Shown piece after piece: positions 51,401-64,000 of a stretch of DNA of 64,000 nt (position 1 is the stretch's first letter; each line of letters begins with the position of its first letter). Location: contig NC_066323.1 in the NCBI RefSeq assembly GCF_022539315.1, positions 14,993,719 to 15,057,718 of the forward strand. The letters run 5' to 3'. Origin of the DNA: Serinus canaria (lineage: Eukaryota; Chordata; Aves; Passeriformes; Fringillidae). The notes below the pieces were generated by a model, which saw only the letters and a list, made by a program, of their open reading frames with translations, did no database searches and was not told the origin of the DNA. Both the position numbers and the translations under genes were made by a program.

Positions 51401-53379
51401 GGTGCTTTTGCTACCATCATTCACAAAAAAAGAGCAGTAAAACTCAAGCCATAGTCACTCCAGGTACTCATTGCAACTGGAAAGATAACTGCAAATACAT
51501 CCTGTGTGGGCATTTTTTCATTCCAGCTCTGACCTTGTTCAGTGATAATTGTTTCTACTCAACATCTGTATGGGTATCTGAAAATTTCTGTATTGCTACT
51601 GATAAATGTGAGACAATGGATTTAATTGAGCACTAGTATGCTCAAGCTAGATTGTACCTTCAGAATGTGCTTGAGGTTGGGAGATTGGGAAAGAATATCC
51701 TTATTTATAGCCTGATGTCTGCTGAGTGGCCATTGAGTTTAAAAGGTTAAACTGAGCTTCTTGATCATGGATTGACCTCAGAGTATCCAGACTGAGAAGG
51801 CATTGGGCAAGCTGGAAAAGGAAGATCTTGTGCTATGCCCTCTATTCACTGGTGGGAGAACTTGATCTAAGATCTGGACCTGTTTGGAGAAAATTTTGAC
51901 TGAGTCCTTCGCTATCTGCATCAACTGAAAAGATCAGTGTGGGCACTCGTAGTTTCTCTCTGGTTAGGAAAACAAAAGACAACCCCTGCATGCACAAGAA
52001 ACCACTTTCTCCATGTTATACCACAAAGATTCAATGAGAAAACAGCCAACATGAGACAGAGCACTCGTGGGTATGTTTATCCCACTGAAAAGCACCACTG
52101 TGTAAACAACTGGCTTTGAGACACCACTACAGATATACTGCCAACTTGAAATATACTTGTTTAGTTAAGTGAGAGCTGTTGGAAGAGCAGTAAATGTCAG
52201 AAACCTGTGACCCTAGAGACAAGGAGAAAGGAAAACAGGGAACAAGCTAAAAGGTAGCACTAAGGGCCTTAGCAAGCAACTAAGGTGGGTAAAAGTACCT
52301 GTTCAATCTCAACACAAATACTGCTGAATTGTTGGCAATAAGAGCTGGAAGAAAGAAAGTAGAACTAAATGGAAGAAAAGGAACAGGAAAGCACAATGAA
52401 AAGATGTAGTCTACCTCTCGCTGCTCTCTCACTTTTTCTCTCCAAGCCAAATTTTTTCTGCATAGAGAGGTGTATTTCATTTTCTTTAGCATCTTTGTCA
52501 GCTATGGTGGAAGGTTATTTGTGCCATCATTATCAACTTTGTCTTATTGACTGCAGTCTGCAGCTCAGATTTTGCTCGTCTTTTGCCTAGTAAGCTCTTC
52601 CCAGTCCTTTTTTTTTTTTTGTCATTATAGGATTATCAGTAGTTGTTTTGTATAGTTAAAAAACTGGAAAAAAAGGAGAGAGAGAATAAAAGAAACATAG
52701 AAGGAAAAAAAGGCTTCTTTAAATTCAGCTGTGTACTCTTCAGGAAGCTGATCACTCCTCCTGAAAAGAGATATCAGGGGTTGCTTAGCAATAGAAAGAT
52801 GGCATCCTGCCTGTCAGATGGCCCTTTTCAGATTATTTCCTAGATAAGTACAATAATTGGAGGGAAGCATCTTTTGTGGCTGGCTGCCCCCTCGCATTGT
52901 CTAGGTTAACACAAGGAGAAATGCTAAGCTTCAGCTACTGTGCTGCAGCTGCTGGCATCTCTTTTCTGGGGAATTAGAATATAATAGTATGTGATATTGC
53001 TTTACTTAGCATTATCTTCAGCTAACATTGTTTTTAAAACATTATTTTTAGTCCGATAAAGACATATTTAGAAATGGCTGCCATCTGTCCAGACATAATA
53101 CAGAAAATAAGTGTTTCACTAATGATCAGGAACTAAAGTTACTTCTTCTGAAAGAGAGGTTGTTAATAATTGCCCTAAGCAACAACATAAAATACAACAA
53201 AAATTATAATGGGAAAACCGATGCGTGAGCACATTTGTCTGTGTGTGGCTTCGGGAATTTTTGTATTTCCAAGTGGTGCCATCTGTCACTTTGCTGTCAC
53301 TGTTACAGCCTCCTTAATTTTATTTCGTTTTCTCCTCGGTGTTATCACGGGGAAAGAGCCCAGAAGTTCCTCCCCAGAG
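45465..53379. other. Non-coding unique sequence
   Basis: About 7.9 kb with no recognised gene or mobile element. A 13-T run lies at 52608-52620, just downstream of a purine-rich stretch near 52340-52400. Frames on both strands at 46652-46981 and 50176-50439 overlap and have no recognisable product. Confidence 0.5.
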
Positions 53380-53521
53380 CTGCATTTCTGCGCGCGGCCA
53401 TGCAGCGGCACAGGAGACCAGCAATCTGTAGAGCGTGGTGCCTGAGAGGCAGGAACTGCTCAGCTGCGAGGCTGGCAGGGGAGTGCCAGGCGCCCGAGAG
53501 GCCGGGCTGGTGGCAGACTGT

Positions 53522-53542
53522 CCCTGTCCCTGCCCCTGCCCC
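53522..53542 (-). other. G4 motif on the minus strand
   Basis: The plus strand reads CCC, CCC, CCCC and CCCC separated by TGT, TG and TG. The minus strand therefore carries four G runs with loops of two to three bases. It lies within the CpG island. Confidence 0.85.
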
Positions 53543-53607
53543 ACGGAGCCGGGCGCGCCGAGAGGGGCACCGCCCTCGCCAGGGGCACCGCGGGCAGCGA
53601 CAGGACA

Positions 53608-53627
53608 GGGACAGGGCAGGGGCCGGG
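53608..53627 (+). other. G4 motif on the plus strand
   Basis: GGG-ACA-GGG-CA-GGGG-CC-GGG is a compact quadruplex motif. Its CAGGGACAGGG core is the reverse complement of the C-rich block at 53518-53542, so the two blocks could also pair with each other as a GC-rich hairpin with a loop of about 60 bases. Confidence 0.85.
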
Positions 53628-53734
53628 ACAGAACGGGGCAGAGCGCTGTGCTCCCTGTCTCTCTCCTGTCCCTCCGCGCAGAGCTGGAAGGCTGCACGGC
53701 TTGTGGCACACTCTGCTCCGGGCTGCAGAGCCCC

Positions 53735-53768
53735 GGCCGGGCAGGGCCGCGCCGGGCCGGGCAGGGCC
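53735..53768 (+). repeat. GC-rich direct repeat, 20-bp period
   Basis: GGCCGGGCAGGGCC occurs exactly at 53735-53748 and 53755-53768, inside the CpG island. It may reflect slippage. Confidence 0.88.
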
Positions 53769-55099
53769 AACCCGGCTTGCACGGCTCAGTGCTTCTGCTG
53801 AGGCGTTCCCTGCTGCGTTGATGGCACTCTGCTACAGTTCTGGCAGGCCTGCAAAGCCTCGTGCCTGCTCTAGGAAATGGCAGCAATTTCTTTCCCTGCC
53901 TGGGAAAGGCTCAGGGTGCCCCTTGCCCCATTTACCGGCGCTGTGGGTACAGCCTCTCTCCATTAACCAGGCTCCTGGAGTCAGAATACACATTCCACAC
54001 CGGGCAAGGAGAAGATACCCACAGGTCCCCACTGCCATCCTTGGTACACACTGAAACCATCCTCGGGGCAGATCCTCATGGGGTGTCAGAGAAATGGCAA
54101 AGCTGTTTCAGTCAGGTGAGGAGCACAGTGTGATGAGGGCTCTGTCCCTGCTTGACATCCTGGAGCCTGCAGCAATCCCATGGCTGCAGAACCCTCGGTG
54201 CACTCAGGACAGCACTGGCCAGGTCCCTGTAAATATATAAATGCAAGGTGAGTCCACTTTGTGCAGCCCGTGCTGGGATGTTTTCTGTACTCCAAGGGAT
54301 ATTATGCCTTATACTTGGAGCATTTTCACTAAAGGAACCATTTCTTCCCTTTGGCAGTGCCAGGCAGCAGGAGAAGGGGGAAGAGTCTGCATGAGAATAC
54401 TTAATGCTTTTGGCAGGATTTTATTTCAGGCTTTTAGATCTCATTGGCATGAATGAAACAGGTTCAATTATAGAATTAATCTTGGGTTTTAAAAGAGAGC
54501 TTTCTACACATTTTCCTAACTCTAAAATTTAGAATGGACCTAAAACTGCAAATCAAAATCAAAGGAAAAAAAGCTGGAAGGAAGTGTTGAATTCTGACCC
54601 CTTCCATTGCCAACATCATCCCTCCTGCCTCTTCCTTTAAGCAAGATGAGACACCCAGGAGTTTATTTTGAAAGCACAGACACGTCATCTCTAGAGCACA
54701 AAAATAAATTGAGTGTCCAGGCTTTGGAGCTATTTATTCTGGTACAAAGACTGATAAAAGGTGCAACTACACAATTAACCAATTTAAATTACCCCTAATG
54801 ATAACCTCAATGCCAGGAACTTCTTTCCCCTACAGTTAAACCCTTGTGCTCAGAGACACCACACGCATCCTGTCCTGGGGAGCCAGTCACGACGCACGGG
54901 TAAGGACACACAGATCCTCCAGGTGGCAATATAGCCATATTTTCCCTTTTTTCTTTTTTTTTTTTAAATCTCTGAATTTGAAAGAAAAGCTGCTTAGATT
55001 CTGGACAGTGAGAGCTTATGATTTAAATTTATCTGTAAATGTTGCATTTCTTTACACTATTTATTTATAGTGACAGCTATTCAGTGTGTGTGTATATAT

Positions 55100-55152
55100 A
55101 TCTATGTATATACATCTATTTAAAACATATGTCTTTGTGTATATACATAGAT
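55100..55152. repeat. AT-rich inverted repeat, 15-bp arms
   Basis: ATCTATGTATATACA (55100-55114) and TGTATATACATAGAT (55138-55152) are exact reverse complements around a 23-base loop. A TG/TA-alternating tract (55085-55100) adjoins it. It could extrude as a cruciform, but simple-sequence origin is likely. Confidence 0.8.
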
Positions 55153-57166
55153 GTACCCACATTTACTTCCCACTGTAGCTGTGCAAACTACATGTCTGCA
55201 TTCTGCTCTGCTCTGCCTCAGCTGAACTCTGATGCAGATGAAGGAGGAAGATGTCCTCATGAGAAGGAACAAAGAGGGATGACAGCAGTTTAATTTCTAA
55301 TTAATTAATCCATCATGATTAACATCTGATATTGAAGCAGTTATGTTTAGTCTCTGCTGAGTGTCTGATCCAAAGACAGCTGCAGTCAGTGTTGCAAGGG
55401 ACAATGATCCAAACTAGGTGCTCCAGTGGAGATGGTTTCCCAGTGTTTTGTCAGTGGGGACTCCTCTGGATGTGCAGGGTGGCACCTGCCCTCACCCTTC
55501 TCCATGCTGGTTTCTGCTCAGCTCCATAGCAGGAAAGCAGGGAGATAGGCTGAAGGGAAATCTGAATGGGACAAAAAATTAAAAGGAGGGTTCTCTTTGC
55601 ATCTTCTTACTTGTAAAATATAAAAGTGTGAGCTGAAAGCAGGTGAGGTGCCACTGGACTCAAGGAAATGCATAATTTAAATCAAGTTATTCCTTTGCAG
55701 TGTACAGTTTGTCTTGGCTGTACTCACACTGAGGTGGATCAGGAATTTTTCCACTGCATTTTAGCTTCCATAGCACTGTAAGGTACATCAGCTGCCGTTT
55801 AGATTTGGAAAAATGAATGACTGACAAAGCATTGTTGTCATGAGCTTCTTCCCATAAACCAAAGTGGCATAGTTAGCAGCATGCATATGTGCCTCAGGAT
55901 GCCATTTGGAATCTGACATGCCTCCTGGCTGGCTCTCATCCACAGCACACTGGGGTTTACATTTGCTTTCCTGAATCTTAGATTTCTGCAGATGCCCCAG
56001 AAATGTTCTCATTCACTCCCTGTGGCACTTGCTGGTTGGTGAGCAGCCAGCATCAGACACTTGTGCTAGAATATGGCATTTACCTTGATGAATTAATAAA
56101 TTATATAGCTGACCTAATATCTTTGAATATAAAAGTGGAATTTTAGCTTTAACACAAAATGTAAATCAACATTAAAAAATATTCCAAAATAGTAGCAGAG
56201 AAACCAGAGGAAATGAATTAATGTATAATTCAAACAGTTTAGCTAGGAGCAACAATTCTATTTTAATACTGTGGATGTTTCTAAATCATAACCATGTTCT
56301 GATGCTTGATTTCTTTTTCTTTGAGCCCATTTTTTGAAGATATGAATGGTAATTAAAAACAACAGTGAATTATGAAGCTATTAAAAGCTGAGATCAAAAA
56401 TTAAATGATGGAAGTCCTATGATTTATGTTACTGAGCTCGTAAAGCACATTTAAAGCAAACTCACTAAGAAATTCATGCTACTTCCATGTCAACCATTTT
56501 ATTCAATACAAACCTAATTTACTGAAAAGAGCTTACCATGTTCCAGTTAATACTCAGTTAAAGATTTAGTTTGTGGTACTGGTCAGTATATTAACTTCTG
56601 AGCCCTGTGTTGTTAGCGGCCTCAGGGTGAAAATTATGTTAGAGCTTGCTAAAGATGAGTATTTTATCTGACAGAAGGAAAGGTGATGTTTTTGGGGTGG
56701 ACTCTGCAAAGCCAGATGTTATTTTTATGAGAGGTTGCACAGTCCATTTATGCAGCCCTTTCTGTGAGCCTGGGAGTGGCACTTGCTTGACTGTCATGGA
56801 CTCAAAACTCAGCACACGTAAGAGCTGATCAGCTGCAGTACCTGGTGGGGCTGGAACTGCTCTTAGGACTGCAGAGCCACCAACATCCCCATCTTCCCTC
56901 AGCACACCATTACTAGAGTTTATATATTGCATATATGGAAATACCACAAGGGTTACTACTCCAGTTAATGACCTCTGCCTCAGCAAGTTGCTTGGTCTGG
57001 CATGGTTGGAAGCTCCTGCCTTGATAGCCCAGAATGTTCATGCATTATGAACCGGTTTAACAACAGCATCTAATAGAAGGGAGTAATTAAATACCTAATT
57101 GCTGTTGCATAAGTGCTTTGAAACCCTCCCATGTTCCAGATTTATGTAAACCACATGGGAGAGAGC

Positions 57167-57189
57167 CCTAGGCCCACAGGGGGCCTAGG
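57167..57189. repeat. 9-bp GC-rich hairpin
   Basis: CCTAGGCCC (57167-57175) pairs with GGGCCTAGG (57181-57189) around a five-base loop. It has no evident function. Confidence 0.6.
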
Positions 57190-60100
57190 TTTTAAATAAG
57201 AACTTTAGAAATGAAGCTCCCACAGTGTTTCATTATTTTAATTGATGCAATTACTGTAAGAAACAATATCATTAGCCCAATTTCCGTTCTTTATTTATAA
57301 AAAATTCAGGTGCAGCACAGTGATATTTTTCTTAGGCCTTCACATGATCCATCAATAAAGAAAGATGATTTAAATTACTCAGCAGCATGAAGACAAGGAC
57401 TATTACTAAGTATCATCCCACCTCAACAGGCAAGCAGATAACTTTCTATACATTGATGCAAATAACATGAATATTTTGTGGAAATGCCATGATAAAGAAA
57501 TAAAGAATATATTTGGGTTTTTTTTATTTTCTGGGAATCTAGAAAACCAAGATAAAAAAACTGCATGTCCTCTTTTGGCTAACACTGAAACCCTAGGGAA
57601 CAGGTTTATAAACTGCTGGAAGAAAGCATTCTGCATCAGAGTCACAGAAGCCTCATTTCTCACCTTTAATGAATTACAAAATAGAGATGTATAAACCCAG
57701 AGTTTTGCACTGTCACTGTTCCCCATTGAAATAGACAGGCAGTAGAGAGACTGATGGCATGAAGGGACCAACATTCAACTGGCACCAAATGAACAAAGAC
57801 CTACAGGAGCAGAAACCCTGCTTCATCACTTACAGCCTTTTCCCTCACCTACCAAAAAAACAACAAATCCAAAGGACTGGCTTATCCTCCATGGGTTGCA
57901 AATTACCACTGTCACAATAATTACTTTATTCCCTTTTCCTTCTTTACACTTCAAAAACAAAATGAGATCAGTCTGCAAGCAGACAGCAAAACCTAGATGA
58001 GGAGATGGCCTCCCAGAGAATAGAATGTATACCCATGCTGATGTTTCAGGGATTGAAACATATACTTTATGAGGCATAATTGCTACATATCTCTCTCATC
58101 AAGGGATATTTTATCTTGGAGTGCTGTGCAGCTGATGTTTTGAGGTTTTCTTGTAAATATCTATTGAAAAAAGAAGCTTACAGGTCAAACTGCACCTTAC
58201 TGCAGAAGAGAAAGCATTGAGTTTCAACAATATATTAGAGAATATATACACTGACCAAGGCAAAAATATTGGTTAAAATCAAAGTCAGAGCAAAATAAAA
58301 AAAGGGAACCATGGCTTATCCCATATATCTTCTAGCCCACATGTCATTCCTGTTCTATCCCCAGGCACCTTGAGAAGGGCAAACAGGATTTGTTGACACA
58401 GAGGAGTGGCTGGAGTTTGTAAAATAAAGAATAATATGTTGTAAAGTACTGCTGCCCTTCCTTTAACAAAGCACTTGCTTTACTGTGGCTGCTGCTTGCT
58501 GCATGAAAGACAATCTACCCATTACTCTGTTTACCTGTTCCTTGTACTTCTCATCCAGCTGTTGTTTCATCTACAAGCAGTTTGAAGCAGGCATGACATC
58601 TTTGGATGATGTACTTTGAAAAAATTGCATTGCTGTGAAGTCCAGGTGCCCAAAGGGAATGTTTATGCAAAAATAAAATGTAGTGACAAAACATGAGAGT
58701 GCAGTCACAAAATGTTGAGGGCAAATACAACAGTCTGAACTATTTTCTTCTGGTTTCCTGGCTTTGATGGTCCTGGCTGCATGGATCTCTGGGATTCCCT
58801 GGGTGAAACTAAGAGCTGACCCAGAGCCAGCCACCAGTAGCTCTGTAGGAGGTCTGTCCTGCATAGATTCAAGAGAGTGAAACAGTGGATAACCTTTTAT
58901 TTTCTTTTCCTTTATTAAGTCAGAGTCCTGGAGGTTCATACTCCCAATGTGCTGCATTAAAATCCTGCTATAGGATTTGCCTAGATATATCTTTAATTAT
59001 AGTGTCTTGTTGACTTCACATTGATGCAGCTTCCTGAGCGCATTTGTATTGACAAATTGGAGTTGTAATGGATAACTTGGAATCTGGCAAGTTATAAACA
59101 AAGAAAAGCAGCTGGGAGGTAACATATAGGCAGAACCATCTCTTTTATAAGGCATGCAATGCTTGGAGTTTTAGCCCAGAGAGGTGGAATGATGGAGCAG
59201 GAGATGGAGTGATCAAAACTCCTTTACATTGTCTACTAGACACTGGATCTGTCAGGAGATGACCAAACCTTAGCTAGAAAAGAAAAAGCAATATTTTCAT
59301 AGCTTTGATTATCTAAAATGATTGTGAATACTAGGATAGGAATTAAAAATGCTCCCAAAAAGTATATTGTTGAATGTCTGAATCCTGTAACAACCCTGAG
59401 CATACATGTTATTGCTTTTATGGGTATTTCTAATAATGTTACTGGGGAAATAAAGAATCTAAGATGATATTAATGAGAAATTATAGCAGAGATTGTAGGT
59501 CCAGAGGTACTGCTCTCATATGGGATCTGTGCTGCATAGCTAAAAACACCAGAACTTTTTTCTAAAAGCATTGAGTTGATTATTGTTTTATTTTGCTCAC
59601 AATATCATACCTTTTTGGTTTTTTAAGAAATATTTTGTTTTCTTTTGGTAATTCTCTTTTACCTGTCTTAAGATGTTGTTTATTGACAGGTTTTGCTCTA
59701 ATCTAATTCAACAAAGCTGTTCTGTATCCATTCATACTCTCAGTTTCCTTGCTTGACATACCCTTGGAAGTGAAGCTGTAACTCCACTGCTGCGCTTTCT
59801 TTGCCTGTCACTGCCATTGTTTGCTTTCTGCTTAAAGTATCAGCTTGATAATGTTGCCTTGTTCTTTTTCATAGTGCCTGAGCAGAACTAAAGCATTGGG
59901 ATAGAGGATCATGTACTTGCTAAAAAACAATTGCTGATAAAGTAAAATCAATGAAAACATATTGCCTTTCATTTGTAAATGGAGGTTCTGCTGTCCTGAC
60001 TTGGGGAGCTTTGATCTCCCACACAAGTCACTCTACTGTTGTGACTTCCAGGAGCAGAAAACTGCCTGTGTGCTGTAAAACACTGAGATTATCAGGCAGA

Positions 60101-62447
60101 TGCTGCTGGATAACTGGAAATTCTGTCAAATGCTGGCCACACTGTACAAATCTCTCCAAATCACATTCACATTAAAGCTGACATTACCTGTAGCAATATC
60201 CTTCTGATTTGGGCTTCAGTTTATCTCAACAACTCCTGTACAGGTGTTTTTGCAGGATGCTTTCTTTAATCCAAGTGTTCATAGTTGCAGAGTGGGAATA
60301 TTTGTCATGTTACCAACACTTCTGACAATCTGAATAAACAACAATATTATAAATAAGGCCATTTCCATGGTTAAATATACAATGATACAATCCTTATCCA
60401 GTCACATCTTTATGATCAGTGAGTAAACATATTCCATAAGAAAACCTGGCTGAGGAAGCATTGCAGAGGTAGATCAAACAGCTCTGCACTGAAGGATCCT
60501 TCATGATGAACATTGTAGCAACTCTTCATAAAAAGATGTCCTTGTCTAGATGTCAATTCATCAGCTGGTGCCACTCTTTTTTATAATAGAGAAACAGATA
60601 TAGCTGTCCAGTATCTAAGTGTAGCCCAAAAATCTTATCTTTTTTAAAGGTAAGACTTGTAGAACTTACTCATACATAGGAAAAACTCCAATATAGTTAA
60701 TGGTTGTTTTGTTGTGATGGACATGACCATTAAAATAACATATATATCATCAATAGCCAAGTTAGTAAAATGCAGTGAGGGAGAGAAAAGAAAATTAATT
60801 GCCAGAATTATGACAATGGCTTGTGCTCTGCTTCCTGAGATTTTCAGCCTCTCAAAGAGCTGGATTAACACCCTGGGGGTCCTATCTTCTCCCTAATGGA
60901 AATGCTTCAGAGACATTTTTTGTTCCCTTTGGAAAATCAGACATCTTTGAAAATACTCTCTCTGAAAATATAGAAGACACTATTTAGATATTAAGTACTT
61001 TATGGAGATTAATAATCCGGTTAATACAAGTGCCTGTAGCAGTTCCTGCCAGACAGGACATTTTAATCCTCTCCTGGAATCCCCTGTATTTAGCTAGTTA
61101 GCTGTGGTAAGCATGAATTCCAACAGAAGCATCACTCACAGAACTGTATTTTCAGGTGTAGTGTGCTCTTGTTGAAGTCTATGGGACCTGTGTGACAGGA
61201 TTAGTGCCTAAACTGCCATGCTGAGACAATGCAAAACAAACCTCCAATTAGCTTAAGGAAAAATAAAATAACAGATCTCCTCTAGGGTAGAAACATTTGC
61301 TTCATATCAAAGAAAGTGATGCTTCAGTTTTCTTATGAGGGCTTAACAGCTCTGGCCCTGGCTCCACTTTATTGTTGACATTGCAGTCAAAATAGGGCAG
61401 AAGATGACCAGTTGTTCAAACAGGTGAAGGAAAAGGAGGTAATGCTGTTATGGAGGACACAATGTACCACAGATATGGTACAAATATGTACCATACAGCT
61501 CACAAATATGCTGAGCTATCAGCTGGTACAACTGAGCATTCAAGGCTGCTACCTGAGAGCCCTCTGAGAAAATTTAATACTATGGGAGGGGGAAAGAGTA
61601 TGCAGGACCTCCTGGCTGATTCTGTAAGAATGAAAAGGAGGAGGAGGAATTCAGCTCAGAGTAAAGTCCTTGTTTGCAGACCCGTTAGGGAACACATCCA
61701 GCAGTGTCTGAGCACTGCTCCTTATCCCAAGGGTGTGCACATTGGACCATCCACTTGTAAGGCAATTTCACACTCAGAGAAACAGGCTGGGAACAGCACC
61801 ACTGCACTGCACCTACTGAGCTGTGACCAATAGCCATGCTAGAGAAACAAAATTTTTAAGTTTCTTTTACAAATGTGTTTAACAGAATGACTGCAGAGCC
61901 TCAACCCCTATAAGCTAGTATCTCTGGAGTGACCTCAGTAATTTGAAAAGCACTTTGACCTGCTGAAAAGCTAGATTTGTAACATCACGATTTCAAATCT
62001 AAAATTAACTTTTATTTTAATTTTTATGTAAAACTATTTTTTAAAATTCACGTGTCACACAACCCAAGACAACAAGAACAGAAAAGGAAATACATAATTT
62101 CTTTAGAAAATAATCCAAGCTTTTAAAATTAGCATTACTGTTAAAACTGTTGCTCTGTGGCAGTAGGTACTGTTTCTCTCTCTAGAAAGTAGTCTAAAAA
62201 GTGTTATGGTTATAGCATTTCCTGTTCCAATTTACTCAGCTGCTCAATATCCAGATCATGAAGTATATGCATCTTGCAAAATGGCTGTTGCTATGGAGAC
62301 CTCAAATATTTAATTGGAGGAAAAATAGCTGAATAAACTTTCATTTACAAGCCAACAAAAGGTATTTGACAGCCTGAACTCAAGGAATGCTTTCTTTTCT
62401 TTTGCTTCCCTTATACTCCCTATTTTAATTTTTGTTATATACTAACC

Positions 62448-62468
62448 AAAAAAAAAAAAAAAAAAAAA
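62448..62468 (+). repeat. A21 homopolymer
   Basis: This is an uninterrupted run of 21 A, the longest homopolymer in the window. I found no upstream sequence recognisable as a retrocopy, so it is annotated only as a simple repeat. Confidence 0.95.
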
Positions 62469-63365
62469 GTTTCCACTTAATTTTCTATCTTCTTTCTCTC
62501 TGTATTTGAACAGGAAAGGTTTTTAGGAAATCCAGAATGAGGATTTAACAGTTGGGATAGGAATGGTGGCTGTTCTCTGTTTCTTGTTACAGTAGTAGTA
62601 ATGTTTGAATAGGCTCATTTTCTGCTTCAACCATGACAAATCAGTACCCCGAGCACACATGTTGGGGAATATTGTGACTGCAGAAAAAAGTCTATATTCC
62701 TCAGCTGTGAGCAATTACTCTCCCTTGCTAATGCCTTCAATGTCTAGGACCCACCTGATGAGTTTGAGATAAGTGAATATACTGCTTTTTAAAGATGCCC
62801 CAACAACTATTTCTCATTTACACATAAATGAGATAAATCAGTTGGGTTGAAGATAAATGTCTCAGCTCCAGCCTATTTGTTTTTGGGGAGAAGAAGTCTG
62901 TGCACATTTAACTTTTGCAAGAACAGTTGTGCAACTCAACCAGAACCATCACCTTTCTTTACATGTTCATGAGTTTCAATTTTTTTTAAACCTCAGCTGA
63001 CTCAACCCTCTCATTTGCATTTCTTCCTTCCAGAAAAGTTCAACTATCTTCCCTAAGTAATCTCTAGAAACCAAAACTATGTTTCTTTCAGAGATTTCAG
63101 AAGAAATTCTGTTTCCTGGTAACCTAACCTCTACACAGGAGTATGGGCAGAGTTCTGCTGCTCCCCTAACCAGCAGTGCTCCCTCCTAGAACAACTGATA
63201 ATTGCAGCACATCTGGGGCAGAAGAGAAACTTCAGCTGAGTTCTGGTCTGGGTTGCAAACCCCCAACAAGGAGCAGGGTGAGTTCCTCCAGCCCTGCCTT
63301 AGCCTCTGGATAGATGGCTAATAGGGCAAAGTCATGGCTCAGCCATATGGTAGGGCCTGCTGGCC

Positions 63366-63393
63366 ACATGTTCTACATGTTCTACATGTTTCT
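63366..63393 (+). repeat. Three tandem copies of ACATGTTCT
   Basis: Two exact copies (63366-63374 and 63375-63383) are followed by one with an extra T. ACATGT is itself palindromic. It is a minor tandem repeat. Confidence 0.85.
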
Positions 63394-64000
63394 GCTTGTA
63401 AATTTCCTTGGTAAATTCATGAAAAATTAAAGGGATACTTTGATGTTATCTCCAGATTTGATCAATGGGTTGGCTGATTTGCCTCCCTGCTATTTTCAGC
63501 TCCTGGATAATTTTCTTCCAAATCTACCAGTAAATATAAAGAATAAAATAGCAGTATTTGTACAGCCATAGAAATCTAAGATCACTGAATTTCAGTGTAC
63601 TTACAAATACTCAAATATACTTTAAAAATGAATTCACAGGTGTCACAGAAATAGAATGTTCACTGGATGGTTCCTGAGTGCCTGAAAGACTTTAAATGTT
63701 TGTTCAGTTCCTGTGTGATCTCTTTTTTATTTTGAGCCATCTGTGTAGTTGCTTAACATTTTAATACAGTAAAAATTCTATGAAATTTTGCTAATACTCA
63801 TTGTATCACAGGGTGGTTCACAGCTTTTAAAAGAGACTTTGTATCTTGGAAACAACCAGCTTTCTAGAGGATGTCAATGATAACTCCAGAACTGCTTCCT
63901 CAAGGCAGAGGAAGACACAGCAAGTATTGAAATTAACAGAGAGCCTTAGAAGCAATTGGAGGATGCAGAAGAGATGTTGAAAAGCCTTCATGTGGCTTTA

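Larger units (their letters stand above)
53380..53820. promoter_or_regulatory. CpG island, candidate promoter
   Basis: Counting by eye, 53341-53820 holds about 37 CpG dinucleotides, while most other lines of the window hold none or one. GC content rises sharply here and drops on both sides. Islands of this kind usually mark promoters or first exons in birds. The two 188-codon frames, on opposite strands (53235-53801 plus and 53320-53886 minus), are expected by-products of GC-rich DNA. Plus-strand donors CAG|GTGAGG (54116) and AAG|GTGAGT (54248) downstream could end a first exon; orientation is otherwise undetermined. No TATA box was seen in the island. Confidence 0.72.
53821..64000. other. 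Non-coding unique sequence downstream of the CpG island
   Basis: No gene or mobile element is recognised across about 10 kb. A 12-T run lies at 54954-54965. The 127-codon frame at 61450-61833 (plus) includes a basic stretch, MKRRRRNS, but matches no family I know and lacks a convincing upstream acceptor in the right phase. AT-rich unique sequence fills 56080-56420. Confidence 0.5.

Noticed and set aside
53235..53886. Two 188-codon open frames on opposite strands
   Set aside because: Both lie in the CpG island, are rich in Arg, Ala, Gly and Pro as GC-rich DNA dictates, overlap other open frames and match no protein family I recognise.
61450..61833. 127-codon plus-strand frame with a basic patch
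   Set aside because: It is not recognised, no good acceptor lies in the matching phase and no promoter is nearby. I could not support a gene call.

Overview
The window reads as nuclear DNA of a bird. It holds two diverged 3' ends of CR1 LINEs with the avian-type tail (purine-rich UTR, the 'ccttccaacccaaacc' stretch, then 'attctatgattctgtg'-like repeats). It shows no recognisable Alu, B1 or L1 elements, is AT-rich and is strongly depleted in CpG. The absence of closely packed long reading frames, operons, ribosome binding sites and terminators rules out a prokaryotic layout. No protein-coding gene could be recognised with confidence. The longest open frames (up to 188 codons) sit in GC-rich sequence, overlap open frames on the other strand and look like chance. 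The most economical reading is intergenic or deep-intronic DNA.

Layout. 0-3.3 kb: unique sequence with one weak splice-bounded candidate exon. 3.3-3.7 kb: a CR1 fragment followed by a perfect 28-bp stem, 7-nt loop inverted repeat. 5.0-6.6 kb: two homologous copies of an LTR-like repeat in opposite orientation about 1.1 kb apart, both with a TATA box. 10.9-11.0 kb: an old MIR-type SINE remnant. 12.45-12.62 kb: a GC- and CpG-rich segment bounded by good splice signals. 15.4-15.6 kb: a second CR1. 17.4-19.5 kb: two minus-strand segments with strong acceptors, the second ending in a stop followed at once by AATAAA, a possible 3' end of a minor transcript. 24-29 kb: two further splice-bounded segments on the plus strand. 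39.6-40.3 kb: two possible minus-strand CR1 tails and an (AT)n microsatellite. 44.6-45.5 kb: a G-quadruplex-type run and two short tandem duplications. 53.38-53.82 kb: the only CpG island, with opposed G4 motifs and short GC repeats, the best promoter candidate. The rest is AT-rich unique sequence with simple repeats.

Nothing here forms a pathway or multi-gene system. The most unusual items are the flawless hairpin at 3.6 kb, the head-to-head LTR-like pair, and the isolated CpG island. All candidate exons are inferences from splice-site pattern only, and none was recognised as a known protein.
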